64,000 nt of DNA from contig CAJNDS010001757.1 in assembly GCA_905221605.1 (NCBI GenBank), positions 114,501 to 178,500 of the forward strand, written 5' to 3'. The DNA is from Symbiodinium natans. Taxonomy: Eukaryota; Sar; Dinophyceae; Suessiales; Symbiodiniaceae. The notes beneath the pieces were generated by a model that saw nothing but the letters and a program-made list of their open reading frames with translations, did no database searches and was not told the DNA's origin. Numbering within the stretch: position 1 is the first letter of the stretch; each line of letters starts with the position of its first letter. Positions 11,826-22,900 of this stretch are shown here, in pieces. The translations under genes and the position numbers were made by a program.

Positions 11826-12490
11826 GCGCGCACTCACGTGCATGGGCATCGCACGCGCAATTGCGCGTCGCACTCGCACACGCACATCACGGCGCAAGCA
11901 CTCATTCGCGCGCACGAGCGCGTGAGTGCACTCGCAATACTCGCACTCACACACGCACTCCCACGGGCACTCGCACTCGCACGTGCGTGCATGTGAAGTC
12001 ACATGCACATGCACAAGCACCTCCACACCCACTCAGCCACTCAGCCACTCAACCACACACAGCTTCGCCGGGTGGTCGCGCATCCAGTCGGCATAGTGTG
12101 CGAATGTACGATGCTGGATCCAAGAGGTCTTCAACACAGGCAACCCTAAACCCTAAACCCTAAACCCTAAACCCTACAGGAGCTGAGCACTGCCACATGA
12201 CGAAGCATCCTGAGACCGAACTACCTCCCAAAACTCTGTGCTCCGAGGCTGGGAACTTCACACAGCCCTCCACTCCCTCCCCTTCACTGAACTTGGAACC
12301 CGGGCAAAACTTGTAGTTTTGCTGCTTCTTAGGAGTTATGCCCTAAACCCTAAACCCCTAAACCCTAAACATTCCCGAGTATCCCTCAGTCCCGCGTTCC
12401 CCCCATGAGCACCCGCTTCTGGCCGCCGCCACGAGGCGCCAAGCGCCGCCCTCTGCCGGCATGTGAAAGGCGCCTACTGGATGCCTGGCA

Positions 12491-12717
12491 AGGGTTTAGG
12501 GTTTAGGGTTTAGGGTTTAGGGTTTAGGGTTTAGGGTTTAGGGTTTAGGGTTTAGGGTTTAGGGTTTAGGGTTTAGGGTTTAGGGTTTAGGGTTTAGGAA
12601 TTAGGGTTTAGGGTTTAGGGTTTAGGGCTTAGGGCTTAGGGCTTAGGGTTTAGGGTTTAGGGTTTAGGGTTTAGGAATTAGGGTTTAGGGCTTAGGGCTT
12701 AGGGTTTAGGGTTTAGG
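12491..12717. repeat. Long telomere-like array TTTAGGG
   Basis: About 32 units. The second half is interrupted by GAATTAGGG and CTTAGGG variants arranged in a repeated order, which suggests higher-order duplication of the array. Confidence 0.95.
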
Positions 12718-12729
12718 GGGCATGGAGAA

Positions 12730-12832
12730 CTAAAAGGCCAGGATCGCTTTTGAGTTGGACTTCGGTGTAATGGACTTGAGGCTCTTCTTGAGGGTTTTTG
12801 CGAACGGAGCGGAATCTGAGTTCGCGCAGTGA
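12730..12832 (-). CDS. Weak terminal-exon candidate, unknown
   Basis: The minus frame contains SAPFAKTLKKSLKSITPKSN and ends at a TAG stop (12,730-12,732) next to the telomere array. It has a lysine/serine-rich tail character. No partner exon is known, so this is a low-confidence call. Confidence 0.25.
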
Positions 12833-12954
12833 CCGTCAGCAACACGTCTCAGCAGAATGTCAGTCCCACTTGCATTCTGGCTTGCTGCGGTCCCGGTAAG
12901 CACTGCACCGGCGCTGCAGGGAGTCTTGCAGCAGTGCCTGGTCCGCTTTTACTG

Positions 12955-13070
12955 GCGCACTCTCACGCTCACACGCACACGTGCACACACGCGCGCGCGC
13001 ACACATGCGCACGCGCGCTCACACGCACACTCGCGCTCGCGCGCGCGTGCGCACACGCACACACACCCCC
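12955..13070. repeat. CA/CG-rich alternating purine-pyrimidine tract
   Basis: ACACGC, CGCGCG and GCGCAC runs make a potential Z-DNA-forming stretch. It has no coding meaning. Confidence 0.8.
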
Positions 13071-13563
13071 CTCTTCTCTCAAATTCTCTTTTTGTTCTTC
13101 TCATGCATCATGAGGGGCGAACCCTGCATGCTCCGAAGTCAGTCCGCTGTTCGGGAAGGCCCTGCAGCGACACTCTCTTTCGTTTCAACATTTTCTCTCC
13201 CGTCTGGCACAAGGCATTCCGAACCAAGCTGCTCGAACCGTCTGCACTGTGACGGGTGTAGGCTGGATACTCCACTGGCCTTAGAGCTATAGTCCTCTGG
13301 TTGCTTACCTTGGAGCCTGTTCTGTGGCCACTGCGTGTCAAGGTCGTGCAACATAAGTCGGGTGGAGAGTTGTGACAGGCCCTCTCGCTGGTAGATGCTC
13401 ATATCCTTGCCTGCCCTGAATCCTCTAAACCCTAAAACCTAAACCCCCAAACCCCAAACCCCGAACCCCAAACCCCAAACCACACCCCAGTCTAGAAGAC
13501 CCTTTTTTGTTCTGCACGCAAGCTGAAGCCTCAGAAGGAAGGACAAAAGGATATAACATGGGA

Positions 13564-13703
13564 ACCCCTAAACGGGAAAATCAGGAACATAAGGAATCTC
13601 AGGACTGTGACACCTATATTCCTACTAACTGCTCCCTCAAGATACCCCTAATTTCGGAAACCCTAAACCCTAAACCCTAAACCCTACTTTCGGAAACCCC
13701 CAT
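13564..13703. mobile_element. MITE family A copy with telomere units inside its end
   Basis: ACCCCTAATTTCGGAAA, the family A right end, is followed at once by three to four CCCTAAA units and then by a second end, TTTCGGAAACCCCCATATG. The telomere units therefore sit inside the terminal repeat. A further array at 13,743-13,775 runs directly into TTTCCGAAG. Confidence 0.5.
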
Positions 13704-13862
13704 ATGTCCTTTTGCATCATTATTACAGAACAGGTCACAGATGTTTAGGGTTTAGGGTTTAGGGTTTAGGGTTTCCGAAGTGTACAACATGCGCCCAGAC
13801 ACGCATCTCCTCAAGCAGGTGCAAGGCCCGGCACCACTGCCTGTTCGATCCAAACTTCTGCG

Positions 13863-14421
13863 AAGAAATAGAATAATGATAATAATGATAACAATCATAA
13901 CAATCATAACAACCATAACAATAATAACAATAATTACAATAATAACAATAATAACAATAATAACAATAATAACAATAATAACAATAGTAACAACAATACC
14001 AATAATACCAATAATACCAATAATAACAACAATAACAACAATAACAACAATAACAACAATAACAACAATACCAACAATACCAATAATACCAATAATACCA
14101 ATAATACCAATAATAACAATAATACCAATAATACCAATAATACCAATAATACCAATAATAACAATAATAACAATAATAACAATAATAACAATAATAACAA
14201 TAATAACAATAATAACAATAATAACAATACTAACAATAATAACAATAATAACATTAATAACAATAATAACAATAATAACAATAATAACAATAATAACAAT
14301 AATAACAATAATAACAATAATAACAATAATAACAATAATAACAATAATAACAATAATAACAATAATAACAATAATAACAATAATAACAATAATAACAATA
14401 ATAACAATAATAAAAAAATAG
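13863..14421. repeat. AATAAC/AATACC hexanucleotide array
   Basis: About 550 bp of tandem AAT-AAC units with block-wise AAC-to-ACC variants. All three minus frames and one plus frame stay open, giving poly-Leu, poly-Ile/Val or poly-Thr/Ile. These are not genes. Confidence 0.97.
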
Positions 14422-14501
14422 AAACAATAATAATTGAGACTAAACAAAACCTAAACTCGTTTTCCCCTCTACAGCCAGGACTCCGGGACCTAGCCTACTA
14501 C

Positions 14502-14599
14502 TTGCTTAAGAACCCCCCCCCCCCAAAAAAAAACACTAATCTCCATATTCCCGTTATAAGGAAGAATCGTGTTTTTGGGGGGCTCTTAAGCAAACAGTA
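14502..14599. mobile_element. MITE family B copy 2
   Basis: Terminal inverted repeats TTGCTTAAGAACCCCCC and GGGGGGCTCTTAAGCAA enclose about 65 bp. The outer bases CTACTA and AGTAG extend the symmetry. Confidence 0.7.
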
Positions 14600-14832
14600 G
14601 TATCAACCGGTGCCGGGACCTGCCCTCTGACTTGCTTCGGCCCTTTGGCTGTCAAACAGGGTTTAGGGTTTAGGGTTTAGGGTTTAGGGCGGATAGTCTT
14701 CGTGCTGCTATGGGGGGGAGGGGGGGGGGGTTACGAAAATCGGTGGCCACGAATGCAGGCCCCCAAAAGGTCAGGATTCCGGGAAACCCTAAACCCAAAA
14801 CCCTAAACCCTAAACCCTAAACACTGACTTAC

Positions 14833-14918
14833 TTCATCATCATCCTCGCAGCCCACAGGGTGTGCTGTCCCCAAGCTTTCGCCTCATCACTGCCAGTCCC
14901 TTCAGGCAGGCGTTGCAG
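14833..14918 (-). CDS. Exon candidate with consensus donor, unknown
   Basis: The minus frame includes QRLPEGTGSDEAKAWGQHTL and WAARMMMK. It ends exactly at GAA/GTAAGTCAG, a full GT donor consensus, which makes this one of the better isolated exon candidates. No domain and no partner exon were found. Confidence 0.35.
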
Positions 14919-14950
14919 GTCACCACGTCCTCGGCAGTTCAAGATTCGGC

Positions 14951-15325
14951 GGGTTTAGGGTTTAGGGTTAGGGTTTAGGGTTTAGGGTTTAGGGTTTAGG
15001 GTTTAGGGTTTAGGGTTTAGGGTTTAGGGTTTAGGGTTTAGGGTTTAGGGTTTAGGGTTTAGGGTTTAGGGTTTAGGGTTTAGGGTTTAGGGTTTAGGGT
15101 TTAGGTTTAAGGGTTTAGGGTTTAGGGTTTAGGGTTTAGGGTTTAGGGTTTAGGGTTTAGGGTTTAGGGTTTAGGGTTTAGGGTTTAGGGTTTTTTTTTG
15201 CCACCCGCTTAGCTGACCTCTCGGACACTCTGCAGGGGAATGTCGGGAGGGTTTAGGGTTTAGGGTTTAGGGTTTAGGGTTTAGGGTTTAGGGTTTAGGG
15301 TTTAGGGTTTAGGGTTTAGGGTTTA
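14951..15325. repeat. Largest telomere-like array block
   Basis: Two near-pure TTTAGGG arrays (14,951-15,192, about 34 units, and 15,250-15,325, about 11 units) are separated by a 57-bp unique spacer. Confidence 0.97.
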
Positions 15326-15463
15326 GAGCTGAGTGTACCGAGCTCTGATTGAAGCCCGCCCTGCCTCCCAAGTCCTAGACACGACGGCATGGGGCCGCGA
15401 CTGAGAAGCATGTCGGGAAAATGTATCTCGAGATGCGCATGTTGCATGGAGACTTGCTAATAT

Positions 15464-15561
15464 TTGCTTAAGAACCCCAAAAGAAAAAACAACAATCCCT
15501 ATACTACCCTTAATAAGGAAGAAGAGTTTGTCTTTTTTTGGGGGGTTCTTAAGCAATTAGT
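15464..15561. mobile_element. MITE family B copy 3
   Basis: This is the clearest copy. TTGCTTAAGAACCCC and GGGGTTCTTAAGCAA are perfect complements. Flanking ACTTGCTAATA and TTAGTAAGTT extend the inverted symmetry to nearly 28 bp. Confidence 0.75.
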
Positions 15562-15898
15562 AAGTTGCTACATAGCGTCAGGGTGCCTTTATAGGTCTCT
15601 TTCCAGGTTGTAAGCAGTGCGATTTCTCAAACAAAATGACCGTTGGAACTCAGGAAATCAGAGTAGGCTGGGGAGCGTGCTGTGGTCTGTGCTACGGTTT
15701 CTCAAAGGATGCAAAGGCTGCGGGATGAGGGGTCTGCATCGTTTGGTTTCCCACCACTGAATCATGTAACGTTCCTTGGACTGTACTGTGCAACTGTGGA
15801 TTGGCATGTTCCAGGGCCGAGGTGCCCACTGCCCGTAACCCCTGCAGGGTGCAGGGTTATAGGGTTTAGAGTACAGGGTATAGGGTTCAGGGTTCAAC

Positions 15899-15985
15899 TG
15901 TGGGCTTGCCGTATGCCACTGGGTTCGAGGACATCACCACTGTGCTGTTCACAGGGCCATCCTGGGTCACCATGACCAGAAGAAT
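15899..15985 (-). CDS. Exon candidate, unknown
   Basis: The minus frame reads VMVTQDGPVNSTVVMSSNPV followed by AYGKPT. It has a beta-strand-like alternation, but no family is recognised and no partner exon was found. Confidence 0.3.
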
Positions 15986-16262
15986 GCTTTTTTTGTGAAT
16001 CTATGGCGAACCTAAAGCGAAACAGAAAACATCATCGAAGGGCTCAAGGCTGCCGCACCGTAAATTTTTCGCTTTCCCAGAGCCAAGAGCCTACAGCCCA
16101 AAAGTCGAACCCCTGCGCATGTCTGAAATTTGGCATGTTCGACCTCAAAGGCTAACTTCGACCCCCACTTCCGCCCGGACGCGCTCGCACCAGCACGCAC
16201 TGCCCCGGAGAGGACAGCGGCCGCGGCCTACCGGATAAGGGTCTGCTTCGCCAGGAAGCAAC

Positions 16263-16370
16263 ATGGGGGTTTGCGAAAATGGGGCCCCCCAATATGGACC
16301 CCCAAATAGCAGGATTCCCTTATAATAAGGACCCCTATAAGGCACCCCCACGTTTGGAAACCCCCATATG
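16263..16370. mobile_element. MITE family A copy
   Basis: The ends ATGGGGGTTTGCGAAAA and CGTTTGGAAACCCCCAT are near-complementary. The interior carries AGCAGGATTCCCTTATAA, the shared family core. Confidence 0.7.
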
Positions 16371-16651
16371 GGATTTGAGGGACGTAGTGATTCTTCAACA
16401 ACCCCACGTCCAAAAAGTTCTCCTGAATGGAAGACCCACTGAAGCTAGCCGTCGAAGAGGGTCTGTGTCGATTCCCTGTGGACCCTATACTATATGCCCA
16501 ACAAACCCTAGGAATCAGGAGGGCATAGACTGACTTGAGTGTTCGCAGCATGCACTGGCTGCATCAGCGCTGTATGCCAACCCACGCCAGTACAAGGCCG
16601 AAGCGTTTGCTGGGCTGAGTAGGTCCCCCTAGCATCCAGCTACTCGGTGCC

Positions 16652-16908
16652 ATGGCAGAGTGTGACGCCGCACTCGTGGCAGCCGCGATTCGTCAGGGCC
16701 ATCGCGTCAGCGCAAACGGGGCGGCTAAGGCAGCAGCTGCTACGGGTGCGTCAAGGGAGGAGCAGCACGGGCCTCTAGAGAGAAAGAAAGGAGCTCGACC
16801 CCAAGGACAAGGAGGAGTTCGGTGCCGGACACTTTCGACAAGGGGCACACACGACACACGCCCGCGAACGCTGGAATCGGACAGGTGGAGGGCCCCCAGC
16901 CGCAGGAC
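16652..16908 (+). CDS. Weak two-part coding candidate, unknown
   Basis: An ATG-initiated stretch (MAECDAALVAAAIRQGHRVS) is followed by a possible second exon with KELDPKDKEEFGAGHFRQGA that ends at a GTAAGT donor near 16,909. The two parts are in different frames and would need a small intron around 16,780. No domain is recognised. Confidence 0.25.
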
Positions 16909-17675
16909 GTAAGTGTGCCTTGACCTATCTGGACAACTGAGGGGGAGAGCAGTGGTGCATGTTTCAGTTGGCGTCGCTCAAGGCGTGCTGGCTGGAATTC
17001 GTTTGGTGGCCTCGCTCGGCCCAGTTTTGACTGGCCCCCGCGTACGGGAGTGTGGTGGCGATTTTCCCAGGCGTCGGACATCGTCTAACCGCTTTTCTGG
17101 GTAAGCACAGGTTGGCGACTTACAACGATTACATATATTCCATATATTCCATTGCTCTGGTGGGTGCACCACTCAGTTCGCTCCATAAAGTGTCGCTGTC
17201 CAGTGAGATGGCCCGATCGCTGTCACATGGGGGTAGGGTGCACCTGCTTTTCTAATTCCCCCTGCCCCTCCTTTCGGGGAAAAGCAGACAGACAACGGGG
17301 TGGCCAAGGGTACAATAGGTAGTGTTGGAAAGGGTTTGCGCCTAGTTACCTCTAGTACCCTGGCTAGGATCCGAATTCTCGTAGCTCGTTTGAACCACAG
17401 AGATGCTGTGCAGCACAAGAGTGCCTTTTGAGCACACCAACCTTGTCTTCTACAGCAAAAGAGCACATGAAACGCAAACTCCTAAACTTTGTGCGAAACG
17501 CTCGCGATCGAAGTACCGGCATCTCATGGCTGCCTCCCAGGCGGAGGCGCCGGCACACGCAGAGAGGGCGGCCTCTTCACTCGTCACTTGGGCAGTACGT
17601 TAGAACCGGCGTGGGCTGGGTGAACACTCCCAACTCTCCTAAACCCTAAACCACTCTTTCATATATAATATAAAT

Positions 17676-18130
17676 GTTAATGACTTTGCGGGCAAGGTCA
17701 TATATTTAGCGGGCAAGGTCATATATTTAGCGGGCAAGGTCATATATTTAGCGGGCAAGGTCATATATTTAGTGGACAAGGTCCATTGGCTACAAAATGA
17801 CCTTGCCCACTAAATATATGACCTTGCCCGCCAAAGGGCGACCTTGCCCACTATATATGACCTTGCCCGCTAAATATATGACCTTGCCCGCTAAATATAT
17901 GACCTTGCCCGCTAAATATATGGCCCGGGCCAGGTCATATATTTAGCGGGCAAGGTCATATATTTAGCGGGCAAGGTAATATATTTAGCGGGCAAGGTCA
18001 TATATTTAGCGGGCAAGCTCATATATTTAGCGGGCAAGGTCATATATTCAGCGGGCAAGGTCATATATTTAGCAGGCAAGGTCATATATTTAGCGGGCAA
18101 GGGCAAGGTCATATATTTAGTGGGCAAGGT
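17676..18130. repeat. Inverted satellite, 21-bp GGTCATATATTTAGCGGGCAA
   Basis: About 21 copies of a 21-bp unit. The orientation is plus at 17,690-17,790, inverted at 17,798-17,930 and plus again to 18,125, so the array can fold into a hairpin. The units share the GACCTTGCCC core with the satellite at 42,815-43,081. Confidence 0.95.
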
Positions 18131-18262
18131 CCCCCCCCCCACCCCCCCCCCCACCCCCCCCCCACCCCCCCCCACCCCCCATCCCCACCCCCCCCCCACC
18201 CCAACCCCCCCCACCCCCCCCCCCCCCCCCCCACCCCCGCCCCCACCCGCCCCCCCCCCTCT
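18130..18262. repeat. Poly-C tract
   Basis: About 130 bp of C-runs separated by single A or T bases; the complement is a G-run tract. No gene is seen. It abuts the satellite directly. Confidence 0.95.
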
Positions 18263-18415
18263 GGAGCCATCAAAAGAGTCAAGCGATTCAAGATGGCTTC
18301 CAAAGAATAAGTTTCCGAATGACCGCGCCTGTTTTTGAGGCCCCTGAAGCCCCTCAAACGACTCAAGAACTCAAGATTGACTCAAGATGGCTTCCAAAGA
18401 ATAAGTTCCCGAATG

Positions 18416-18580
18416 GAAACATGTGGTTAACAAATCCATTCTGTTGACCACGTTGGTTTTCTTGTCCGCTTGAAACAGAAACATGTGGTTGACAAATCCA
18501 TTCTGTTGACCACGTTTGGTTTTCTTGTCCGCTTGAAACAGAAACATGTGGTTAACAAATCCATTCTGTTGACCACGTGC
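18416..18580. repeat. 62-63-bp tandem repeat, 2.6 copies
   Basis: Units begin GAAACATGTGG at 18,416, 18,478 and 18,541. An upstream duplication (GATGGCTTCCAAAGAATAAG at 18,292 and 18,387) shows further tandem growth. Confidence 0.95.
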
Positions 18581-18989
18581 CTAGAGAAGAAGGAGGTTGG
18601 ATATTTTTCCTAATGGTGTGGGACCCAATGGGCGGGTGGGTATTCCCCTGTGGCCTTGAAAGCTGCTCAACTAGTGAATGCTTGGACCAGAGATGCTGAA
18701 CCCTAAACCCTAAACCCTAAACCCTCCACGTTGGCTCTCGGGTGCAAATGTCGTCATGTCTAGACAACACCCCCCCCCCCCCCCCCGCCCGCCCCGAAGA
18801 GAACTGGGCTCTGCTCCCCTTCCGTTTACATGAACTGCCCACTGTGCATTTTGGAAACCTCTTCTGTCTCTTCGTATGTTCTTATTATCACAAATATATG
18901 TTTCATTTTTCCCCACCCTCGGTGTGGGGTTGTTAGATTTTAAACTCAGCTCTTCTCCTCGCCCGGAACTCTTCTCCTCGCCCGGTCTA

Positions 18990-19210
18990 CTCCTCGCTCA
19001 TCCCTGGAGTGCCCAACCCCAAAGTGTCCTGGAGTGCCCAACTCTAGAGTGCAGCCCAACCCCAGAGTCTTCCTAGGGTGCCCAACCCCAGAGTGTCCAC
19101 CGGAGTGCCCAGTGCCCAGTTCCAGAGTCTCCCTGGAGTGCCCAACCCCAGAGTCTCCCTCGAGTGCCTAGCCCCAAAATGTTGCTGGAGTGCCCAAACC
19201 CAGAGTATCT
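18990..19210. repeat. About 27-bp tandem repeat, GAGTGCCCAACCCCAGAGTC
   Basis: Roughly seven degenerate units. It generates a repetitive minus-strand peptide and is not taken as a gene. Confidence 0.9.
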
Positions 19211-19426
19211 CCAGCAAGAGAGGGTGGGGATGTTCGAAGTAAAATAATTTCTTTTTTGCTTTGTTGGTCGTCAGGATACGGGTGTTTATTCCTCTGTTTC
19301 TCTTTGCTTCTGCTTCTGCTGACTCCTCCTCCTCCCCCTCCTCCTCCTCCTGTCCCCTTTCTTGTTGTTTTCTTTCTTCTGAATACGTCAAAAGTCGACC
19401 TCGCTCGTGCTCTCTTTTTCTTATTA

Positions 19427-19510
19427 TTCTTCTTCCTCTTCTTCCTCTTCTTCCTCTTCCTCTTCTTCTTCTTCTTCTTCTTCTTCTTCTTCTTCTTCTT
19501 CTTCTTCTTC
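19427..19510. repeat. CTT trinucleotide microsatellite
   Basis: An interrupted then pure CTT/TTC run. It produces poly-Ser/Phe/Leu on one strand and poly-Glu/Arg/Lys on the other. Confidence 0.95.
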
Positions 19511-20077
19511 TGCCGGGCCTAGGGGGCAAGCCCCCCGCGCGTGCAGGCGCGCCCAAAGCTCGTGCTCCCCCTCTCTCTCCCTCTTTCCCTCTCTGCCCTG
19601 TGAGCAGACATTTTCTGAACTCGGCCCGGTGCGTTGAAGGTGGTGGTGCTGCACTTGCCACGCAGCTCCAAGGCCTTCGTGACGCGAGCATGGAGATGTA
19701 CCCTCTCTGCCTCCTCTTTTCTTTGGGACCTGCCCGAACCACTTGGCACCGCCCAATACCTAAACCCTAAACCCAAAACCCTAGACCCTAAAATCCCTCC
19801 ACGCACCCCTTTCTCCTTTCTGGGACTTTGGGATCTTCCGCAAAACCCCTGCTCCAAGCCCTCTTCCCTGAACTCATGATGCGCGTGGCGCACGCTACAC
19901 CCTGCGTTGGGCCAGCCCCGCTGCCAGCGGCGCGCGCACGCATGTACAAGTAAGGTTTAGGGGCCGAGAGATGAGGGTTCAAAGGCTGGACCACGGGATT
20001 TGGACGTCTCGGGCTCGGGGCGAGCCATTTTGGGGCATCACCGCAGCTGCTGGCATCCTAGGCTCTCATCACCGGGC

Positions 20078-20149
20078 CTGCAAGAGCACAAGGGCATGGG
20101 CCCACTCGCCAGCATTGTCACAGGCGCTGATGGCCGCGTTGTAGGAGGC
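20078..20149 (-). CDS. PPR gene, exon 9 (last one found)
   Basis: This 72-bp exon of 24 codons reads ASYNAAISACDNAGEWAHAL and then VLLQ. The acceptor is GCAGAG and the next donor is GC (CAG/GCCCGG). Joined to exon 8 (LRSNE) it restores the PPR spacing exactly. A following exon could lie near 19,865-19,885, where the minus strand reads FREEGLE, but the phase does not fit cleanly, so the C-terminus of the protein is unknown. Confidence 0.8.
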
Positions 20150-20220
20150 CTCTGCTGAGGCCGGATTGAGGGGAACGGGCAACACATCGCAGGAAGTCAT
20201 CAAGTCATCACCTATTTGGC

Positions 20221-20321
20221 GGTCTACGAAAATCAGGGACCCCCAAAAAAATCCCGCAAAGAGTAGGATTCCCTGAAAATAAGGACCCCAAAAAGGTGCC
20301 CCTAATTTCGGAAAGCCCCAG
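20221..20321. mobile_element. MITE family A copy
   Basis: TCTACGAAAATCAGGG on the left and CCCTAATTTCGGAAAGCCCC on the right. The core is AGTAGGATTCCCTGAAAATA. It lies in the PPR intron between exons 8 and 9. Confidence 0.65.
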
Positions 20322-20439
20322 TGACCCAGTGAGGTTTGAACTGTCTGAACCAGACTCCTGGCATGAAGCCCAGAGGAGCCTTGAATTGAGATGACTCGTC
20401 TTCTCCACCCCTCTGTCTCGGACTGGCCGTTGCTGATGG

Positions 20440-20557
20440 TTTAGGCCTTAGGGCTTAGGGCTTAGGGCTTAGGGCTTAGGGCTTAGGGTTTAGGGTTTAG
20501 GGTTTAGGGTTTAGGGTTTAGGGTTCAGGGTTTAGGGTTTAGGGTTTAGGGTTTAGG
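20440..20557. repeat. Telomere-like array with CTTAGGG block
   Basis: Six CTTAGGG units are followed by about ten TTTAGGG units. It is intronic to the PPR gene. Confidence 0.93.
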
Positions 20558-20816
20558 GGCTTGGGACTTGGCTTCCCTTATCCGGGGGAAAGCCCGTCCA
20601 CGAAGCCCTTTTTTGAAACCCAAGATAAAAGCCCTGAACCCCAAAGAATGCTGCAGTTGCTTCCATCCCATGCAAGCCCCACCCAAAACCCTGAAAATCC
20701 TAAACCCTAAGCCCTAAACCCTAAACCCTAGACAATCCTGGCATCCCTGGCCTCCGCCTCAGCGTCGGCCCGAGTCCTCGCCACAAGAGCCAGTGCCTCT
20801 CCGGGGTTCAGGAGTT

Positions 20817-21066
20817 TGAGGGGTTTAGGGGTTCAAGGGTTTAGGGTTGAGGGTTTAAGGGCTCAAGGGTTTACGGGTTTAGGGTTTAAGGGTTTAGGGT
20901 TTAAGGGTTCAAGGGTTTAAGGGTTTAAGGGTTTCAGGGTTTCAGGGTTTGAGGGTTTAAGGGTTCAAGGGTTTAGGGGTTTAGGGTTTAAGGGTTCAAG
21001 GGTTTCAGGGTTTAGGGTTTAAGGGTTCAAGGGTTCAAGGGTTTCAGGGTCTAGGGCTTAGGGTTT
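20817..21066. repeat. Degenerate telomere-like TTTAAGGG/TTCAAGGG array
   Basis: About 30 units of an 8-bp variant (GGGTTTAA, GGGTTCAA) mixed with the 7-bp form. It is intronic to the PPR gene. Confidence 0.9.
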
Positions 21067-22057
21067 AGCGCAGAGCGGAGGCTTGTTGCGCGATTGCGTC
21101 TCCGTTGTTTTGGGCTGGGGCCCGAGGATTTTGGAGTTGGCAACTGCTTGGATGCGCATGCTCTCTTTGGGGGTGGAGGCTTCTGCTTTGGGAGCCTCAA
21201 GCTTCTTGAGGAGTTCGGATTCCATAAAGCCCCAAAACAACTCGACCACCACAGACCCCGAACCCCAAGCCCCTCAAGCCAGAACCTGGGGCCAGGCAAA
21301 GGCGGCGGCGCACGCCTAGAAAGCTCTCTGGCTCTCGGGAATGGGAGGTTTGCTGCCGGGAGTTCCATCACGTGGTTCTTGGCTTGTCCGAGCTTTGGCC
21401 GTTCACTGCGTGCCTACAAGGTGGCTTCATGATCGACATGGCGATGGCATCTTGGCTGACTTGGAACTTTGAAACTCAAGGTTACCAAATTAACTTTAAA
21501 TTAACCCTACATCTCTACGAACTCCAAAGCGTGCGAAGAAGTTCGTCACAGCCCAAAAAAGGACTTAGGCGACATGTTAGAGGACATGTTACGGCGGGCC
21601 AAAACTGATGGCCATGTCTGACTCGGCCTGAGTAACCACAGCCCTGCACAAAGACGAACATCCTCCTGTGCCGGGCAGGGCACGGTGATGGCAGCGCAGC
21701 GAGCAGTCTCCGAGCTGATGCACGCAACGTCGGCCTGCTTGCGCTTGGGGGCACTCTCGGCTTCCGTGGCCTTTCGCGAATACAGGGCTTAGAGCTTGTG
21801 GTGATGTCGGGAAGGCTTGAGTGCATGGTACCTGCCTGTTTGCAGCATGGATTTGTAGGGGAGACTGCACATCAGAGCTTTTACCAGTCCTCGAAATTAA
21901 GCCAGGCCCTGGGCCGTAAGCCCGAACTGTTCGATTGTCCCAACAAAGCCAAACTCTTTAAGGCGATCCAACACAAGCTCATCTGACGCCGGAAGGTCAC
22001 GAAATCTCGGCGAACCACTGGCAGCACAGAATCTCACAACACACTGAGACAATCTGA
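21067..22057. other. PPR intron with coding-like minus-strand stretches
   Basis: Between PPR exons 8 and 9 the minus strand has open stretches at 21,252-21,070 (KLEAPKAEASTPKESMRIQA), 21,786-21,640 (YSRKATEAESAPKRKQADVA) and 22,025-21,895 (SDELVLDRLKEFGFVGTIEQ). They could be exons of a nested gene, alternative exons or chance. The direct exon 8-9 join already makes a perfect PPR motif, so they are not assigned. Confidence 0.3.
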
Positions 22058-22145
22058 TTTAGGGGTACACTTATAGGGGTCCTTGTTATAAGGGGATCCT
22101 ACTATTTGGGGGTCTAAAGTAGTTAGGGGCCCCTTTACGATCCTG
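22058..22145. mobile_element. MITE family A copy, diverged
   Basis: AGGGGTACACTTATAGGGGT, a core AAGGGGATCCTACTATTTGG and AGGGGCCCCTTTACG match the family in inverted order. Confidence 0.5.
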
Positions 22146-22855
22146 AACCCCCAGATCTTGGATGGCCCGTTGATTTCCCCATGTTTTAAAGAGTTCGGGT
22201 GGGGAACCTGGATCACGTCAGCCTTACAAGTTGGAAGCGCTTGGAGAACACGCCTCAAGGAGTTGCTTTTTGCCATCGTCGGCATCACCTCTAAGCCTTA
22301 CAAACAAGAAAGCCTGGCAAGGGGACGCAGTACTGTCATGTTTCTGCCCGCAGACATCCGCCACAGCAAAGAAAGGTATGCCGAACCAGGAACAACCGCG
22401 ATGGAGTGAAGCCAACTGTCAGCCTCTTGAAGAGCTTGGAGCGCTAGCCGCCAGCGCGTGGCTCGGGCTAAGGCCTGGGCAGTGCTTCGCTGACAGGCCC
22501 AAGACGGGGGTTTAGGGTTTAGGGTTTAGGGTTTAGTGTTTAGGGTCTAGGGTTTAGGGCTTTTCACCAGGCTTTTCAGTCTCCAGGCGACCCACTCGAG
22601 CCTGGAGAAGCGGCGCCACGACTCTGAACACGAAACTAAACGAGCCCACAATCCCTAAACCCTAAACCCTAAACCCTAAACCCCACAAGTTTGAGGTTCA
22701 GAGTTTGAGATTCGAAGGCTTTAGGGCACAGCCTTCACATTTCAAGTTCAAAGTCCAGGGTCTCTCCCGCCTAGAGCGCCAGGACCTCTTGGGTTGTATG
22801 TGGCTGGGGCAGCACTGCAAAGCCATGCGGCACTGAGAGCTGCAGCGCATGTCAC

Positions 22856-22900
22856 CTCGTTGCTGCGGAGGCCCTCAATGTCCAGTTGGTGCAGAAGCGC
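22856..22900 (-). CDS. PPR gene, exon 8
   Basis: A 45-bp exon encoding ALLHQLDIEGLRSNE, in phase 0 on both sides, with a GT donor (GAG/GTGACA) and acceptor CCCCCAG. It supplies the hinge between helix B of one PPR motif and helix A of the next. Confidence 0.82.

Noticed and set aside
11249-12163. Frames of up to 304 residues with Thr-Arg-Thr-His repeats
   Set aside because: Produced by the ACACACGC microsatellite; the flanks show no domain.
13863-14421. Open frames of 157-231 residues (poly-Leu, Ile/Val, Thr/Ile) on both strands
   Set aside because: All come from an AATAAC hexanucleotide array without stops. Composition is non-protein-like and all frames are equally open.
17676-18130. CRISPR array
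   Set aside because: The repeats are directly adjacent without spacers, they invert within the array, and the DNA is eukaryotic.
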